From: Colletotrichum lupini
Lineage: Eukaryota; Ascomycota; Sordariomycetes; Glomerellales; Glomerellaceae
Length of the DNA: 64,000 nucleotides
Reading direction: 5' to 3'
NCBI RefSeq assembly: GCF_023278565.1
Contig: NC_064676.1
Span: 2,418,001-2,482,000, forward strand
The translations under genes were made by a program, and so were the position numbers. The notes under the pieces were generated by a model. It saw nothing but the letters and a program-made list of their open reading frames with translations. It did not search any database and was not told the DNA's origin. Shown here in pieces: positions 12,357 through 23,400 of this stretch (the stretch's first letter is position 1; each line of letters starts with the position of its first letter).

Positions 12357-12998
12357 AGATGAGGAAAACTTTACAGACATTCATGATAGTTGAACGTCGG
12401 CCAGGATATAAGGGCCGACTTGTATATGAACTCGAACAGGATCTTGGAGTTGGAAACAGGGATGACATCAGCATTATTAGCATTACTACGATTGCATGGT
12501 TGGTAAACAGGAGGAAAAGGATTTCAAAAATGCATGGCAGCTAGAATCTGCACAAAATCTTAATCAATGAACTCTCCAAGATTCTTTAATCGCAAGCATA
12601 AGTACATGTGTAAGTAGATTCGCTAAAGAAGGGAATTTTCGTGCGCGATACGTCCCTAGTCTTCCACGGCAAGGGGCGGCCTTCACCAACTCCAGCCACA
12701 GCAACGGCGGAAAAGAAGGAGAAAATTTCATTGGGATTCTCTTGGTTTCGTAGTAATTGAATGCCATCTAAAGGCTCAGCTCCCTCAGTAGAATAAAGAA
12801 GATTGTCTGACGGGCTGGGGAATACACCAGGCGTTGCAGCTTGGTTTGGGAAGCGTGTAAGTCGGTGAGCCCTCGGTGAAGACAACCGATAAGATTACAT
12901 GTGATAAGATAAGAGCTTCCCGAACTTCTCATCGTCGCATTGTAGCCTTCCTCTCGCGAAGCACTTCCCGACACCTATATCCACACCATGCTCCCTCA
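12357..12998. other. Intergenic region before QRI7
   Basis: Contains the 3' region of the membrane-protein gene and the leader of QRI7. An ATG at 12988, 11 bases upstream of the assigned QRI7 start, is in another frame and reads into the QRI7 coding region. No other gene is visible. Confidence 0.5.
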
Positions 12999-14615
12999 AT
13001 GCGCTGCCCTTCCCTCACGATTTTCCAAAGATGGCGCGCTCCGTCTCTTCACCTCCATCGAACCGTCAACGGTAACGCAGCAATAGCCCCGGCAGCGCAT
13101 GTGCGGCCGACACCCTTTCGACAGCAAAACCAGCTCCAGCGCCAGCACCAGTGCCGAACTCTCCTAACCCTCGCAATCGAAACATCGTGCGACGATACCT
13201 GCGTCGCCCTCCTCTCCAAAGACCCCGGTCCCCTGGGTCGCGCGACCCTCCACTTTCACCGCAAAATCACATCCGATAGCACGGCCTACGGCGGCGTCTA
13301 CCCGCCCGTCGCCCTACGCTCCCACGACGCATCGCTCGCGCCACTCGTCGCCGAAGCCCTCTCCTCTCTGCCCCCAGCTGCCTCCGAGGAAGAAGCTCGG
13401 AATCACGATGACAGCAAGTTGATACGAGAAGACGGGAAAGGGGGAGGTCGCTTTCTCGCAGGAGAGCTAGGGCTATCAAGCAACAACACGCTCACAGTCG
13501 CCGGCACTCGGCGCCAGAAACCCGACTTCGTGACGGTGACCCGCGGCCCCGGCATGTCCGCGAACCTCGCCTCCGGGCTCTCGACGGCAAAAGGCCTCGC
13601 AACAGCCTGGCAGGTGCCCCTCCTGGCCGTGAACCACATGCAAGCCCACGCCCTGACCCCTCGCCTCGTCTCCGCGCTCGCCCGCCATGATCCGACGACA
13701 TCTACAGCGTCCTCATCCACCACCGCCTCCTCCTCTCCAACAGTCGATGTCACCGCTACTATAAAACCAGAATACCCCTTCCTCACCCTCCTAGTCTCCG
13801 GCGGCCACACCCAGCTCGTCCACTCCCGCTCCCTCACATCTCACCGCATCCTCGCCTCCTCCTCCAACATCGCCGTCGGCGACGCCCTCGACAAGGCAGC
13901 GCGCCACATCCTCCCGCCGGACATGCTAGCATCCCACGGAGACGTCATGTACGGCGCCCTCCTCGAACGCTTCGCCTTTCCCGACTCCTTTGTCCCCTCC
14001 TCTCTATCATCATCAGATCCTAGAAGCCAGCACGGTCACGACTACGAATACACCCCTCCCCTCCGCCGCGTCGACGAAATCGCGCCGTACACCGCTCCCC
14101 CACCCTACTCCTGGACCCTCCACCCTCCCCTCTCCGCCTCCCGCGCCTTATCCTACGAGTTCAATGGCCTAGGCAGCGAAGTCCGCAAAATCGCCACCTC
14201 AAGAGGCGGCTCCATGTCTCTCGACGAACGACGGATCCTCGCCCGCGCCACCATGCGCCTCCTATTCGAGCACCTGGCAACTCGCATCTTCCTCGCTCTT
14301 GCCGCCGAGCCGGAATTGAAAGATGCACTGAAAACACTCGTCGTGAGCGGCGGTGTCGCAAGCAATCGCTTCCTCATGCACGTGCTACGGAAGATGCTCG
14401 ACGTCCGCGGATTCGAGCATGTGGAGATCACGGCGCCCCCGCCAGCGTTGTGTACGGACAATGCGGCCATGATTGCATGGACCGGCATGGAAATGTACGA
14501 AGCTGGCTGGGAGAGTTCACTTTCCGTACATCCTGAGCGCAAGTGGTCGATTGACCCGTCCAGCGAAGAGGGTGGCATCCTGGGTGTCCCTGGATGGAGA
14601 AGAAGAGAACATTAA
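12999..14615 (+). CDS. QRI7: Mitochondrial tRNA t6A37 threonylcarbamoyltransferase Qri7
   Basis: Intronless, 538 residues from the ATG at 12999. It belongs to the Kae1/TsaD/Qri7 ASKHA family, which transfers the threonylcarbamoyl group onto A37 of ANN-decoding tRNAs; Qri7 is the mitochondrial member. The N-terminus (about residues 1-55) is Arg/His/Gln-rich without acidic residues, as expected of a mitochondrial presequence, followed by TLAIETSCDDT (about 57-67). The metal-binding HMQAH motif is at 213-217, and FLTLLVSGGHTQLV, VGDALDKAAR, VVSGGVASNR and LCTDNAAMIAW follow in family order. It is longer than the yeast protein (about 400) because of low-complexity insertions near residues 125-172 and two later loops. 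The coding sequence is strongly C-ending at third positions. An out-of-frame ATG 11 bases upstream could reduce initiation. It is tail-to-tail with PRE2. Confidence 0.92.
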   Translation: MRCPSLTIFQRWRAPSLHLHRTVNGNAAIAPAAHVRPTPFRQQNQLQRQHQCRTLLTLAIETSCDDTCVALLSKDPGPLGRATLHFHRKITSDSTAYGGVYPPVALRSHDASLAPLVAEALSSLPPAASEEEARNHDDSKLIREDGKGGGRFLAGELGLSSNNTLTVAGTRRQKPDFVTVTRGPGMSANLASGLSTAKGLATAWQVPLLAVNHMQAHALTPRLVSALARHDPTTSTASSSTTASSSPTVDVTATIKPEYPFLTLLVSGGHTQLVHSRSLTSHRILASSSNIAVGDALDKAARHILPPDMLASHGDVMYGALLERFAFPDSFVPSSLSSSDPRSQHGHDYEYTPPLRRVDEIAPYTAPPPYSWTLHPPLSASRALSYEFNGLGSEVRKIATSRGGSMSLDERRILARATMRLLFEHLATRIFLALAAEPELKDALKTLVVSGGVASNRFLMHVLRKMLDVRGFEHVEITAPPPALCTDNAAMIAWTGMEMYEAGWESSLSVHPERKWSIDPSSEEGGILGVPGWRRREH

Positions 14616-15033
14616 AACCTTATGATACCCCTTTTTTGGTTATAGAATCACATGTAATAACAATGTAGAAGAAGCGTGAGAATGAACTTGTATCATAATC
14701 TAGTGTACAAGTTACACAACACCTGCACTCTCCCTTAAGAGTATAGATGTCTAATGGACAACCTGACAAGCCATGCTCGATTCCGCGACTGCGCTCGATT
14801 TGCCTATCATAACCGTTCTATTCATTCCTGTGCGAGGTAGTAAAATCTTCTTGTCTCCTTGCACGTCATAGTGATAGGTGGGATATATCGCTCTGTCCCG
14901 GCAAAAGCGACACTGGAGCGAGATTCGGTCTCGGGCTTCCGCCTGGAGACTGGCCGAAAGCGGGATTCTGGAAGGAACCCCACGACACGTATGACTTCAG
15001 CGGCACCAAATCACTGTCCTTCTCCACCGACAT
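14616..15033. other. Shared 3' region of convergent QRI7 and PRE2
   Basis: 418 bases between two stop codons of convergent genes. AT-rich just after the QRI7 stop; presumably both 3' untranslated regions and polyadenylation signals. Nothing else is seen. Confidence 0.5.
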
Positions 15034-15974
15034 CTAGTCCAAGTCGGCAGTGACGTTGGTGAACTCGCCCTTCTCCAGCTTCGTCTTCCAGAAAATGGGA
15101 TTCGTGTCATTGAAGCCGTGCTTGACCCAGCCCTCCTCCTTGACGTGGTAGAGGTTGATGAAACCACCAGAGTAGGCGTCACGGTGCGTAGCGGCAAGAA
15201 TACTTCGGCTACCGAGGTCAAGAGCTTCCTGGTCGGTCAAGTCGTAGCGGTACTCAGCGTCCAAAACACCGTAGGCAAAAGTCTGACCACTGCCGACGCA
15301 GAAGAGGTTGCCAGGCAGACGAGTGCCGTCTGAATCGACGTAGTACAGCGCGGGGCCCTCCTCCTTCGTAACGCCGGCACACATGGTGCCCATGCTGAGG
15401 CCCATGCCCTTGTATGAGTAGACGAGGTTGGCGAGAATCTTGGACGCCGCGGCGACGGAAATGCGGCGCTTGTGGCGGAGTTCGTGCAGGCGGCACTGCA
15501 TGCCCAACCATGCAAGCCAGTACTGACAGTCAGCGGCACCGCCGGCCATGGTGCCCAGGAGCACTGAGTTGATCTCAATGACCTTCTTGACTGTTTGCGA
15601 GGCAATCCAGTTTCCGGCAGTCGCACGGGAATCGGTGGCGACGATAATGCCGCCTTGGAATCGGAAGGCGAGGGTCGTTGTGCCGTGGGCAATCTTGATG
15701 GGGCAGTCGGGGTTGGCTCGGTCGTCTGTTGCTGCGCGGAGCCAGGAGGAGGGCTGCATTGAGGGGTTCCCCATGTCAGTCTGATGGTGCATCTCAGGTT
15801 CAAACGGAAACCCAGTCAAGAGGTTGAACTCACATGTGCGACCGGGGGCATAGCAAACTTCAATGACAGCGGCGGCGCTCCACCCAGGAGCTCAAGGTCC
15901 TCCTGCTCATCGTCTCTGAAGGTGTTGTGTTGCTCGAACGCCGGGCGGCTGTACTTGGCCACAAGGCTGTCCAT
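15034..15974 (-). CDS. PRE2: 20S proteasome subunit beta5 (chymotrypsin-like)
   Basis: Exons are 15974-15834 and 15780-15034 with a 53-base intron, giving 295 residues (yeast Pre2 is 287). The propeptide spans residues 1-80 and ends in the cleavage site HG|TTTLAF, so the catalytic nucleophile is Thr81. The other active-site residues line up at Asp97 (TDSRATAG) and Lys113, which are D17 and K33 of the mature enzyme. Further family blocks are [32 protein letters not shown] and [12 protein letters not shown]. The product is the beta5 subunit of the core particle, autoprocessed during assembly and providing the chymotrypsin-like activity. The start [11 protein letters not shown] opens a short conserved exon before the intron. 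The gene is divergent from the cyclin gene across an 813-base promoter region. Confidence 0.95.
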
Positions 15975-16787
15975 CTCGGCGGTCAGCGGGCGGGGGAAAT
16001 TGTCGAATTAACCGGTCGATAAGGGGTGGTGAGAGTAAAGAATTATTTCTGAGCGGGCTTCGTTGATGTTCGTGGAAGTGTTGGGCTTGGTGATGATTGG
16101 AATGGGGAATGGGGTTCTTTGACGTTGAATTGGGGAGTAGCTCAGGCAGCTCCATGCTCGCGTCACGGCCAGCTTCAGCAAGGGAAAGTGCGTACCAAGC
16201 TGATTGATGCCTTGTTGCCTGATTCGGAATGGGCAAATGCTGCTGCAGGTACGGAGACACCTCAGCACCAAGGTCCGTGTGCACCTCAAGCTTACATAAG
16301 GACCTACCTACCTCGAAGTGCGATAGCTTCCAGCGCAGGCCATGGACCGTAACGTACCTACCTTAGGTAGTAAAAGTATTTTCGATGCTTCCTGTCCTCG
16401 AAATCCGTAGGCACTCTACACAACCATGATGAAGTTCTCGACATTTCTCCCCTCTTAAGGATCCCTTAAGGGTCAAAATTCGGGGATGGCTAAATCGAGT
16501 AGCTCCCCATTTACCTGACCTGAACACCTATCTATCTTCCCATCCGATGTACCTATCCACCTGCTGGCCAGGACACGCAGGGGTCTAAAGTGATCACGTG
16601 GATCTGTTGATAAGATAACGCGACTCAAACAGGGTCGAAAATCCACCTCAGCTAAACCAAGGAAAGCGATTCCGCCATCATCCAACACTACCACTTGCGA
16701 CGGCGAGCGCCATTTCACCCATGATCAGTCTCTCACATCAACTTTTACCAATCGCCGACTTGGAGGTATCACAATAATTTCGCGGCG
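15975..16787. promoter_or_regulatory. Bidirectional promoter region, PRE2 / cyclin
   Basis: An 813-base region between two divergent starts. It contains the near-palindrome GTACCTACCTTAGGTAG at 16354-16370, a motif class seen repeatedly in this window, and a TCACGTG-type E-box at about 16594-16600. No gene is seen. A regulatory role for these motifs is inference only. Confidence 0.35.
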
Positions 16788-18238
16788 ATGGCTAGTATCG
16801 ATCGCTATCGGCCTTCCAGAGAGGCCTACCAGCCTCCCACGCTCCCCCCGGGTCCGCCTCGACCAGACCGGCAATCCAGATCTCCCGGGCGTCGTCTCGA
16901 TGTGCCACCTGCAGTTCCATCTCCCCCGACACACTCATCGCGGACCTCGCCGCCGCGCCCTCATTCTCAGCGAGACACGCGCTCACCCCAGCGGTCAAGG
17001 GCGCAAACACCAGGACCTCCGCCCAATCAGTGGTACTTCACCCCCGACGAGACCCTGAGCACACCGAGTATTCTAGATGGCATTTCACCGGCAGAGGAGC
17101 GCCTACGACGCGCGAAGGGTGTCAACTTCATATATCAGGCCGGAGTTCTTCTCGACTTGCCCCAAATCACCCTTTGGGTTGCAGGTGTCTTCTTCCACCG
17201 GTTCTATATGCGATACAGTATGGTTGAAGAGAAGAACGGCATCCACCACTACGTGAGACATATCTCTGCTCAATCCCCAGTCTAAATGCGTTCGTGTTGG
17301 TGTCTTATAAGTGTCAGGCACAATCCGCACTTCCCAGATCCAAACGAGGGACCCAAAAGGCTCAAGCTGAACCAATGCTGACGGAATCGGTTGAACAGAA
17401 CATTGCAGCCACTGCGCTCTTTCTCGCGAATAAGACAGAAGAAAACTGTCGGAAGACAAAGGAAATCATCATCACAGTGGCGAAGGTCGCCCAAAAGAAC
17501 CCCAAGCTAATGATAGATGAGATGAGCAAGGAGTACTGGCGGTGGAGAGACAGCATTCTCATGTACGAGGAGTTGATGCTGGAATACCTCACATTCGACC
17601 TCATGGTGGAGAACCCTTACCAGCGTCTATTCGAGCTTCTCGGTCAACTCGAAATAGTTCACAACAAACATCTGAGGCAGTCAGCTTGGGCGTTCTGCAG
17701 CGACGCCTGCCTTACCTCCATCCCTCTACTGCTCGAAGCACGCGACGTTGCCATCAGTGCCATCTTCTTTGCCAGTATACACACACAGCAGAAGATCGAA
17801 GATGTCAACGGCGAACCGTGGTGGAGGGCACTGAAAGGAAACGAAGACAAGTGTGCCAAGGCCATCGACATTGTCCGACAGTTCTACACTGAGAACCCGC
17901 TCCGTAAACAGAACCCGTCACTGCCATCACCAGCTTTTGACCTGGCCAATACTAGACAGCCAAGGGATCAGATGAGCCAGGACGCTCTCTCCTCTACAGC
18001 AGGCACGCCTTTTGAGCTGGATAGAGGAACGCAGAGCCCAAGAGCTAGGGCTAATGGTCGCGATGACGTCACTAATACTGAGTCTGGCTCGCAGGCCACG
18101 CTTAAGGAGCCCGAGAGAGCGAATGGCAATAACCTGGCGTCCCCAGGAAAGAGGAAGGAGCTTGACTCGGATTCCGAGGGCAGAGAACAGAAGCGGGCAC
18201 GACTGTCCGATAAAGATGAAGGGGAGGTCTTGGACTAG
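16788..18238 (+). CDS. pch1: Cyclin of P-TEFb-type CTD kinase (Pch1/cyclin T)
   Basis: Exons are 16788-17252 and 17399-18238 with a 146-base intron, giving 434 residues. Residues 1-80 are Pro/Arg/Ser-rich and disordered. A cyclin box follows (about 85-290), with QWYFTPDET, GVNFIYQAG, LPQITLWVAGVFFHRFYMR and, across the splice, HHYNIAATALFLANKTEE. The second cyclin fold contains LEYLTFDLMVENPY and SAWAFCSDACLT. The tail is acidic and basic, ending KRARLSDKDEGEVLD. The family is the cyclin partner of Cdk9, which phosphorylates the RNA polymerase II CTD and Spt5 to promote elongation and capping coupling. The intron boundary was set by continuity of the cyclin core, since the frame before 17399 does not fit the family. 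Tail-to-tail with DUS4. Confidence 0.9.
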
Positions 18239-18582
18239 GAGCTCTAGCCTGTAACATTGTAATAATTCCACGGACCATGGGCGTTGGAGGTCCATCGCAT
18301 TTTACGGCGGGTATTCGGACAAAGGGTCGACAGGCGCAAGATGACGCTTATGTACCATAGTGGTCACTCACTTAAGGCGGCTTCAAGCGCAAGCATCTTG
18401 GTATGCGCGAGAGTCACAGCACGCTTTCACAGAGACACGGCGTTCCAAGGGTGGTAGTTTGGCAGAGGTCATGGCGCAAGCGATGCTTTGCAAAGGTAGG
18501 AAATACCTTAGCAGTGATTACAATTCATAGCGAATTTATCATAAAGTCAAGAAACATCGCTGCAGATTGAGAGGGTAGTAGT
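18239..18582. other. Shared 3' region, cyclin and DUS4
   Basis: 344 bases between convergent stop codons. No gene or repeat is seen. Confidence 0.5.
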
Positions 18583-20019
18583 TCATGGTATATGAATTGT
18601 TGAGCTACGTCTCGGCTCTCGATGAAGTCCTTCCGTCCTGCCTGTCTTGCGATTGATCGCATCATCCAAGAAATCTATCACGTCCACCATATTTTCGAGA
18701 GCAAGTAATGCTGCCCTCTCCTGTCGATTCAGCAAAGCACGCTTATCTGGCCCCATACCTGGTCCGCACATCTCGTGAAGGTGATGCTGAACGAGCTTCA
18801 CTGGCATCGGGGCACGAATGACGTGGCGCATGAAGCATTCGACAGCCTCCCACGGGCAAGACTCGAATCCAGCGTAAAGAGCAGGGTTTGCGAGGATACC
18901 CCGCGCAGACATGAGACCTGCCAACTTGGTGCCACTGGGGGTGAAGTCCGTATAGCCATTATGGCCGTTGATCAGTGTCGGTTCCAAAGGTTCTTCTGGT
19001 GCTTTGGATACCGTCGACAGGGGTAGCGTGGCCATGGAGAAGACATCGCCGGATAGAAGGATTGGGAGCGTGTCACCGTATTTCTCGAGGAGAATGCCAA
19101 GAGATTCGGTGTTAATAGGGGTGGTGGATGCTGTATGACGGGTACGGGGATGGATCGTCAGGAAGTCGATATTACGGTTCAGGGGGTTGCCAATGACAGT
19201 GTCGATGAAGTCCATCGTCTTCCTAGTCAGTGAAGCATGTGGGTAAGCGGAGGACGGTTCCCGAGAGGAGGTAAGGTGCACTCACCTCAAGTCCTTGTGC
19301 ACACGGATCTTGACGCTGACGCTCCTCCCCTTTGGACTGTCGATATCCCGCTCCTTGCCAACATGCCAGCCGTCACTAGCCAAGCGTTGACGAGTCTCAA
19401 TGACCATATCTCGCACGAGTTCACGCTGCTCCATAAGAGCGGCACCAAGAGTCTCTGCGCAAGCCCATGACTGTGGGCACCCGCAGTTGAGATCGACACC
19501 GTTGACAAAAGGGGCGGCAAGAGATGATGAGCGGGCGAGCTCGAGAGGGCTGTTTGCGCCAAATTGAACTATCGTGGGAGGCTGAACTCCACGGGTGGAT
19601 ATTGTGAGATCTTTGGAGAAGAGTCAGACCGTGGGAAGGTACCGGAGTGAGGCGCAGGGGAGTCAACGAACCACTGTCCCGGGCAAAGTTATTGCGGTTG
19701 AACTCTTTCGACAGGATCATGGGTGTCCAGCAGAGATCGGTAGCATATTCATGAACGGTTTGACGGAAAGCGAGCTATGCGGTGATGAGTCAATGGCCTC
19801 CTTGACTGAAATACCAGATTTGAATCACCTTGCTATACCTCACCATAGGGGCTGAGACGTTCAGAAATCTATCTTGACTCTTGGCAGCATCGAATATTTT
19901 CAGGGGACTGCGTAAAGTCACATGTTGTCAGTCCCCTTGACTCATGGTGAACAAGAAGTGGAACTCAAAACCTACTGTGTTCTATCTGAAAGAGTTCCAT
20001 TATAGAGGTCGGCCGCCAT
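18583..20019 (-). CDS. DUS4: tRNA-dihydrouridine synthase 4
   Basis: Five exons: 20019-19976, 19907-19829, 19774-19672, 19610-19286 and 19222-18583 (introns 68, 54, 61 and 63 bases). They join in frame to 396 residues, close to yeast Dus4. The enzyme is an FMN-dependent TIM barrel that reduces uridine to dihydrouridine at positions 20a/20b of the tRNA D-loop. Visible motifs are SAPMVRYSKLAFRQTVHEY (FMN barrel start), the substrate-side CWTPMILSKEF, QFGANSP, and VDLNCGCPQ with the catalytic cysteine at about residue 120. TIHPRTRH and the GLMSARGILANPAL phosphate-binding block follow. Intron 3 uses a GTTCGT donor, less usual than its neighbours. Divergent from ADE2 over 445 bases. Confidence 0.92.
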
Positions 20020-20464
20020 GGTGACAATCTGGACACCCACAAGAGTGAGTGGTATAATGCCCGAGTTGAGATGAGAGTGTGATTGAGTCGGATTAGGACT
20101 CACTCACAACGTCGAAGGCGCCTGCAGCGAAGAATTACAGAGGTTCTTAGTGGAGCAGGGGGGCCCTGTGGCATCAAACCTAGATGGGCGATCCTCACCT
20201 GTGCTGTCATAGTGGGGGTGGGGCTCTCTTGCGACGATAACGGCGGGGTGATTTTTCACCGCCTGCCCAATGAGGCAGAAACCTGTAAACTTCCTGCGTC
20301 AAAACTTTGCTCTACCCCAGCCAAGTGCTTGCATTTATGAGTCGTTTCTTCCCTCGGGAAACACTCTCTCCACCCTTCTTTTGATCTGGGCTATTGTTTC
20401 GCTCTAACTTGCTTCTCCTCACCTTCGCACTCGCGCTATCATAGTCGCAAAGTCGATTTTCACA
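20020..20464. promoter_or_regulatory. Bidirectional promoter region, DUS4 / ADE2
   Basis: 445 bases between divergent starts. It contains repeated ACTCACTC/AGTGAGT-like stretches near 20043-20105 and a pyrimidine-rich leader just before ADE2. No gene is seen and no specific operator is identified. Confidence 0.4.
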
Positions 20465-22383
20465 ATGGTCAAGAAGCCCGTCATCGGCCTCCTTGGAGGT
20501 GGCCAGTTGGGCCGAATGTTGTGCGAGGCCGCGGGGCCCCTCGGCATCGATATCGCGATCCTGGACGAGGCCAATTGTCCTGCGAAGCAAGCTAACCAAA
20601 ACAGCCGGCACGTCACCGGTTCCTTCAAGGACCCGGCCAAGATCAGAGAATTGGCTGCCATGTGTGACGTCCTCACTGTCGAGATCGAGCACGTAAACAC
20701 TGAGGTTCTCGAGGAGATTGCGACCCGCGGTGTTATCACTGCTCCAGGCACCGTTAAGAAAGTACCCTGTAACCCCCATTGGCAGACTCTACGTCTGATC
20801 CAGGACAAGTACTTGCAAAAAGAGCACTTCGCCAAGGGTGGTCTCCCCATTGCCCCTCAGATGGCCATTGAATCCGGCCCTGCTATGCCTGAGAGCCTCA
20901 CGGCCGCTTACAGGGCATTCCAATTCCCATTCATGCTCAAGGCGAGAAAGGGTTCCTATGACGGCCGTGGTAACTTCAAGGTTAGGGGCCCGGAGGACTA
21001 CGAGGAGGCTATCCGGACAATGGGCAAGCTCTCACTCTACGCTGAGAAGTGGGTACCTTTCGAGATGGAGCTCGCCGTCATGGTTGTGCGAACTGAAGAT
21101 GAGGACGGCGAGTTGAGAAAGGTTCACACTTACCCGGCTGTCGAAACTATCCACGAGGAGAGTATCTGCACCAAGGTGTACTACCCACCTCGCCAAGTCA
21201 GTGCGGATGTATGTGAGAAGGCACGCCAGGTGGCTGGGGATGTTATCAAGACGGTGAAGGGCAGAGGTGTCTTCGCTGTTGAGATGTTCCTGCTCAAGGA
21301 CGGTCAGTTAGCAGAGACTACAAGACTTGAGGATCAACTAACTTGATGATAGGCACAATCACCGTCAACGAGGTTGCTCCTCGTCCCCACAACTCGGGCC
21401 ACTGGACTATTGAGGGTGTGCCCTACATGTCGCAGTACAAGGCGCAGCTCCACTCCATCTTGGATATGCTCCCGCGATCTATCAAGTTGCGGCCTCGCGT
21501 CTCCGGCGCTCTGATGCTCAACATTCTCGGCGGTGCGCGTGAAGACTCCCACGAAGAGTTGGTCGACCTGACCACATCCTTATACGATGACAACATGGAT
21601 GTGTTCCTCCACCTCTATGGCAAATCGTCCAAGCCTGGCCGCAAGATTGGACACATCACCGTGACGACTCACTCTGCCAACTCCAGCTTGGAGAGGCTAG
21701 CAGCGCCTCTGATTAACGAGGTGAACTACATGCGCGAAGCGCGACTTGATGCTGCTTCAGACCAACTTCGTCTACAAGAGTCTCCTGCCAAGAAGACCAG
21801 CTCCCGCAACGCCGATAAGCCCTTGGTTGTTGTCACCATGGGTTCTGACTCAGACCTCAAGGTCTTGAAGGGTGCCTTCGAGATTCTTGAGCATTTCGAG
21901 GTTCCCTATGACCTTGACATCACTTCTGCTCACCGTACGCCCCATCGTATGGTTGAACTTGGAAAGACCGCCGCGCAGCGTGGCATCAAGGTCTTGATCG
22001 CAGCTGGTAAGTCTACATATGTCAATCGACCCTTTGGAGACATTACTAACATCACCAAAGCCGGCGGTGCTGCCCATCTCCCAGGCATGCTGGCATCCGA
22101 GACAACTGTGCCAGTGATTGGCGTGCCCGTCAAGGCCACTCATCTTGACGGCCACGACAGCTTGCTGAGCATCGTGCAAATGCCCCGCGGTTGCCCCGTG
22201 GCAACGGTCGGTATCAACAACTCCACCAACGCTGCCCTCCTCGCTGTCAAGATTCTCGGGTCGTCCAGCCTCGAGTACCAGCAAAAGATGGCTCAGTACA
22301 TGAGCAACATGTCCCGGGAAGTTGAGCATAAGGCTTCCGAGCTGCAGAGTAAAGGATGGAAGGCGTACCTTGAGAACCAATGA
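20465..22383 (+). CDS. ADE2: Phosphoribosylaminoimidazole carboxylase (PurK-PurE fusion)
   Basis: Exons are 20465-21302, 21353-22006 and 22061-22383, giving 604 residues (yeast Ade2 is 571). The N-terminal ATP-grasp PurK part opens with VIGLLGGGQLGRML and continues through PHWQTLRLIQDKYLQKEH, MLKARKGSYDGRGN and TVNEVAPRPHNSGHWT, the last directly after the first splice. The C-terminal PurE part starts at about residue 440 with MGSDSDLKVL (442 on), then SAHRTPHRM, AGGAAHLPGM across the second splice, and GCPVATVGINN. It converts AIR to CAIR in purine synthesis; loss of function usually gives red, adenine-requiring strains. The second intron (54 bases) has no stop codon and a length divisible by three. 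A stretch of about 12 residues (GVITAPGTVKKVPC) lies before the conserved PHWQTL. I kept it because removing it as an intron would delete conserved residues. Confidence 0.95.
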
Positions 22384-23400
22384 GGGAAAATGAAGAGATT
22401 TTATTAGCATGTGTGGAACTTCATTCCACGTTTGGGCAGCATTGATTGATACCAGCAAAGGCGTACATAGGAAAGTTAGAAAATAACAAATAAGGGGCGG
22501 TCACTACAATATCATAAATGCTTGGTTTCCGGGATAATGCTTCGCTGCCGTACTGCCACCTTGGCTGGTGTGAGAAAGAGTTGTTTCATCAAACGATTTC
22601 CGGGGAGATGCATAAGGACTTGCGGTTGAGACATGGCCCAGCGCTGGGAAGATGGCGTGGGTTACCGCTTGAAACAGGACCCGGGGTAATGTGAGCCTAC
22701 ACCTTGAACCCTGAGAGAATCGCCTGCCGATTGTTCCAGAGTGCAAATGACTTCTTACTTTGTAGGCACCACTATATTGTCTTCTAGGTCTGATGATGAT
22801 GATTGGCATGACTGGCGGGGCATCTATCACTTTCTTGCGGGAGCTAGATATCGGAAGGAATGGCCAGAAACACTAGGATACACTTCTTTCCACTCGGGGG
22901 GGTACGGTTTCGATCTCAAAATCGATGATCGCCAGGTCGCCCAAAAACAGACTGTTGGGATCAAACCCACCTCATGCTACGGATATTCACCTCGATTCCT
23001 CTTTTCACTTGACTTTGAGCCACTGACATTTATTTTCCAATAATAGAACTTGCTGAAGACGGCCTCGTTCATGTGACTCGCAGTCGGTTGTCATGCCCCA
23101 GCACGCCTGGTACATGTAATACGAGAAGGGGCTGTTTCAATCAAACGTGGTGGTCACTGACTGTCTGACTGCTATCAATGAAGGAACCTCTAAGCACATC
23201 AGAGCACTGAGTATGTGGCAAGTACAAAAGGGCAAAATCGAGGTAACTATGATATACGACAGGAGCCTGCCATGGCTTATGTCTCAGTGCGACGGGTGTG
23301 ATCTCTCCCCGCGTTCCGACCAACGTATGTCCTTGACTTGGACAACGTGAGGGGAAGACAAGTGGCCAAGCTGGACAGGAAGAAGGGGTCGATAGACTTC
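22384..23400. other. Intergenic region downstream of ADE2
   Basis: About 1 kb with short open frames only. The first 150 bases are the likely ADE2 3' untranslated region. No domain or splice structure is recognisable. Confidence 0.4.

Noticed and set aside
20732..20785. Possible 54-base intron in ADE2 exon 1
   Set aside because: It would remove the conserved PHWQ residues just before TLRLIQDK; the frame is open and the family motif continues through it.
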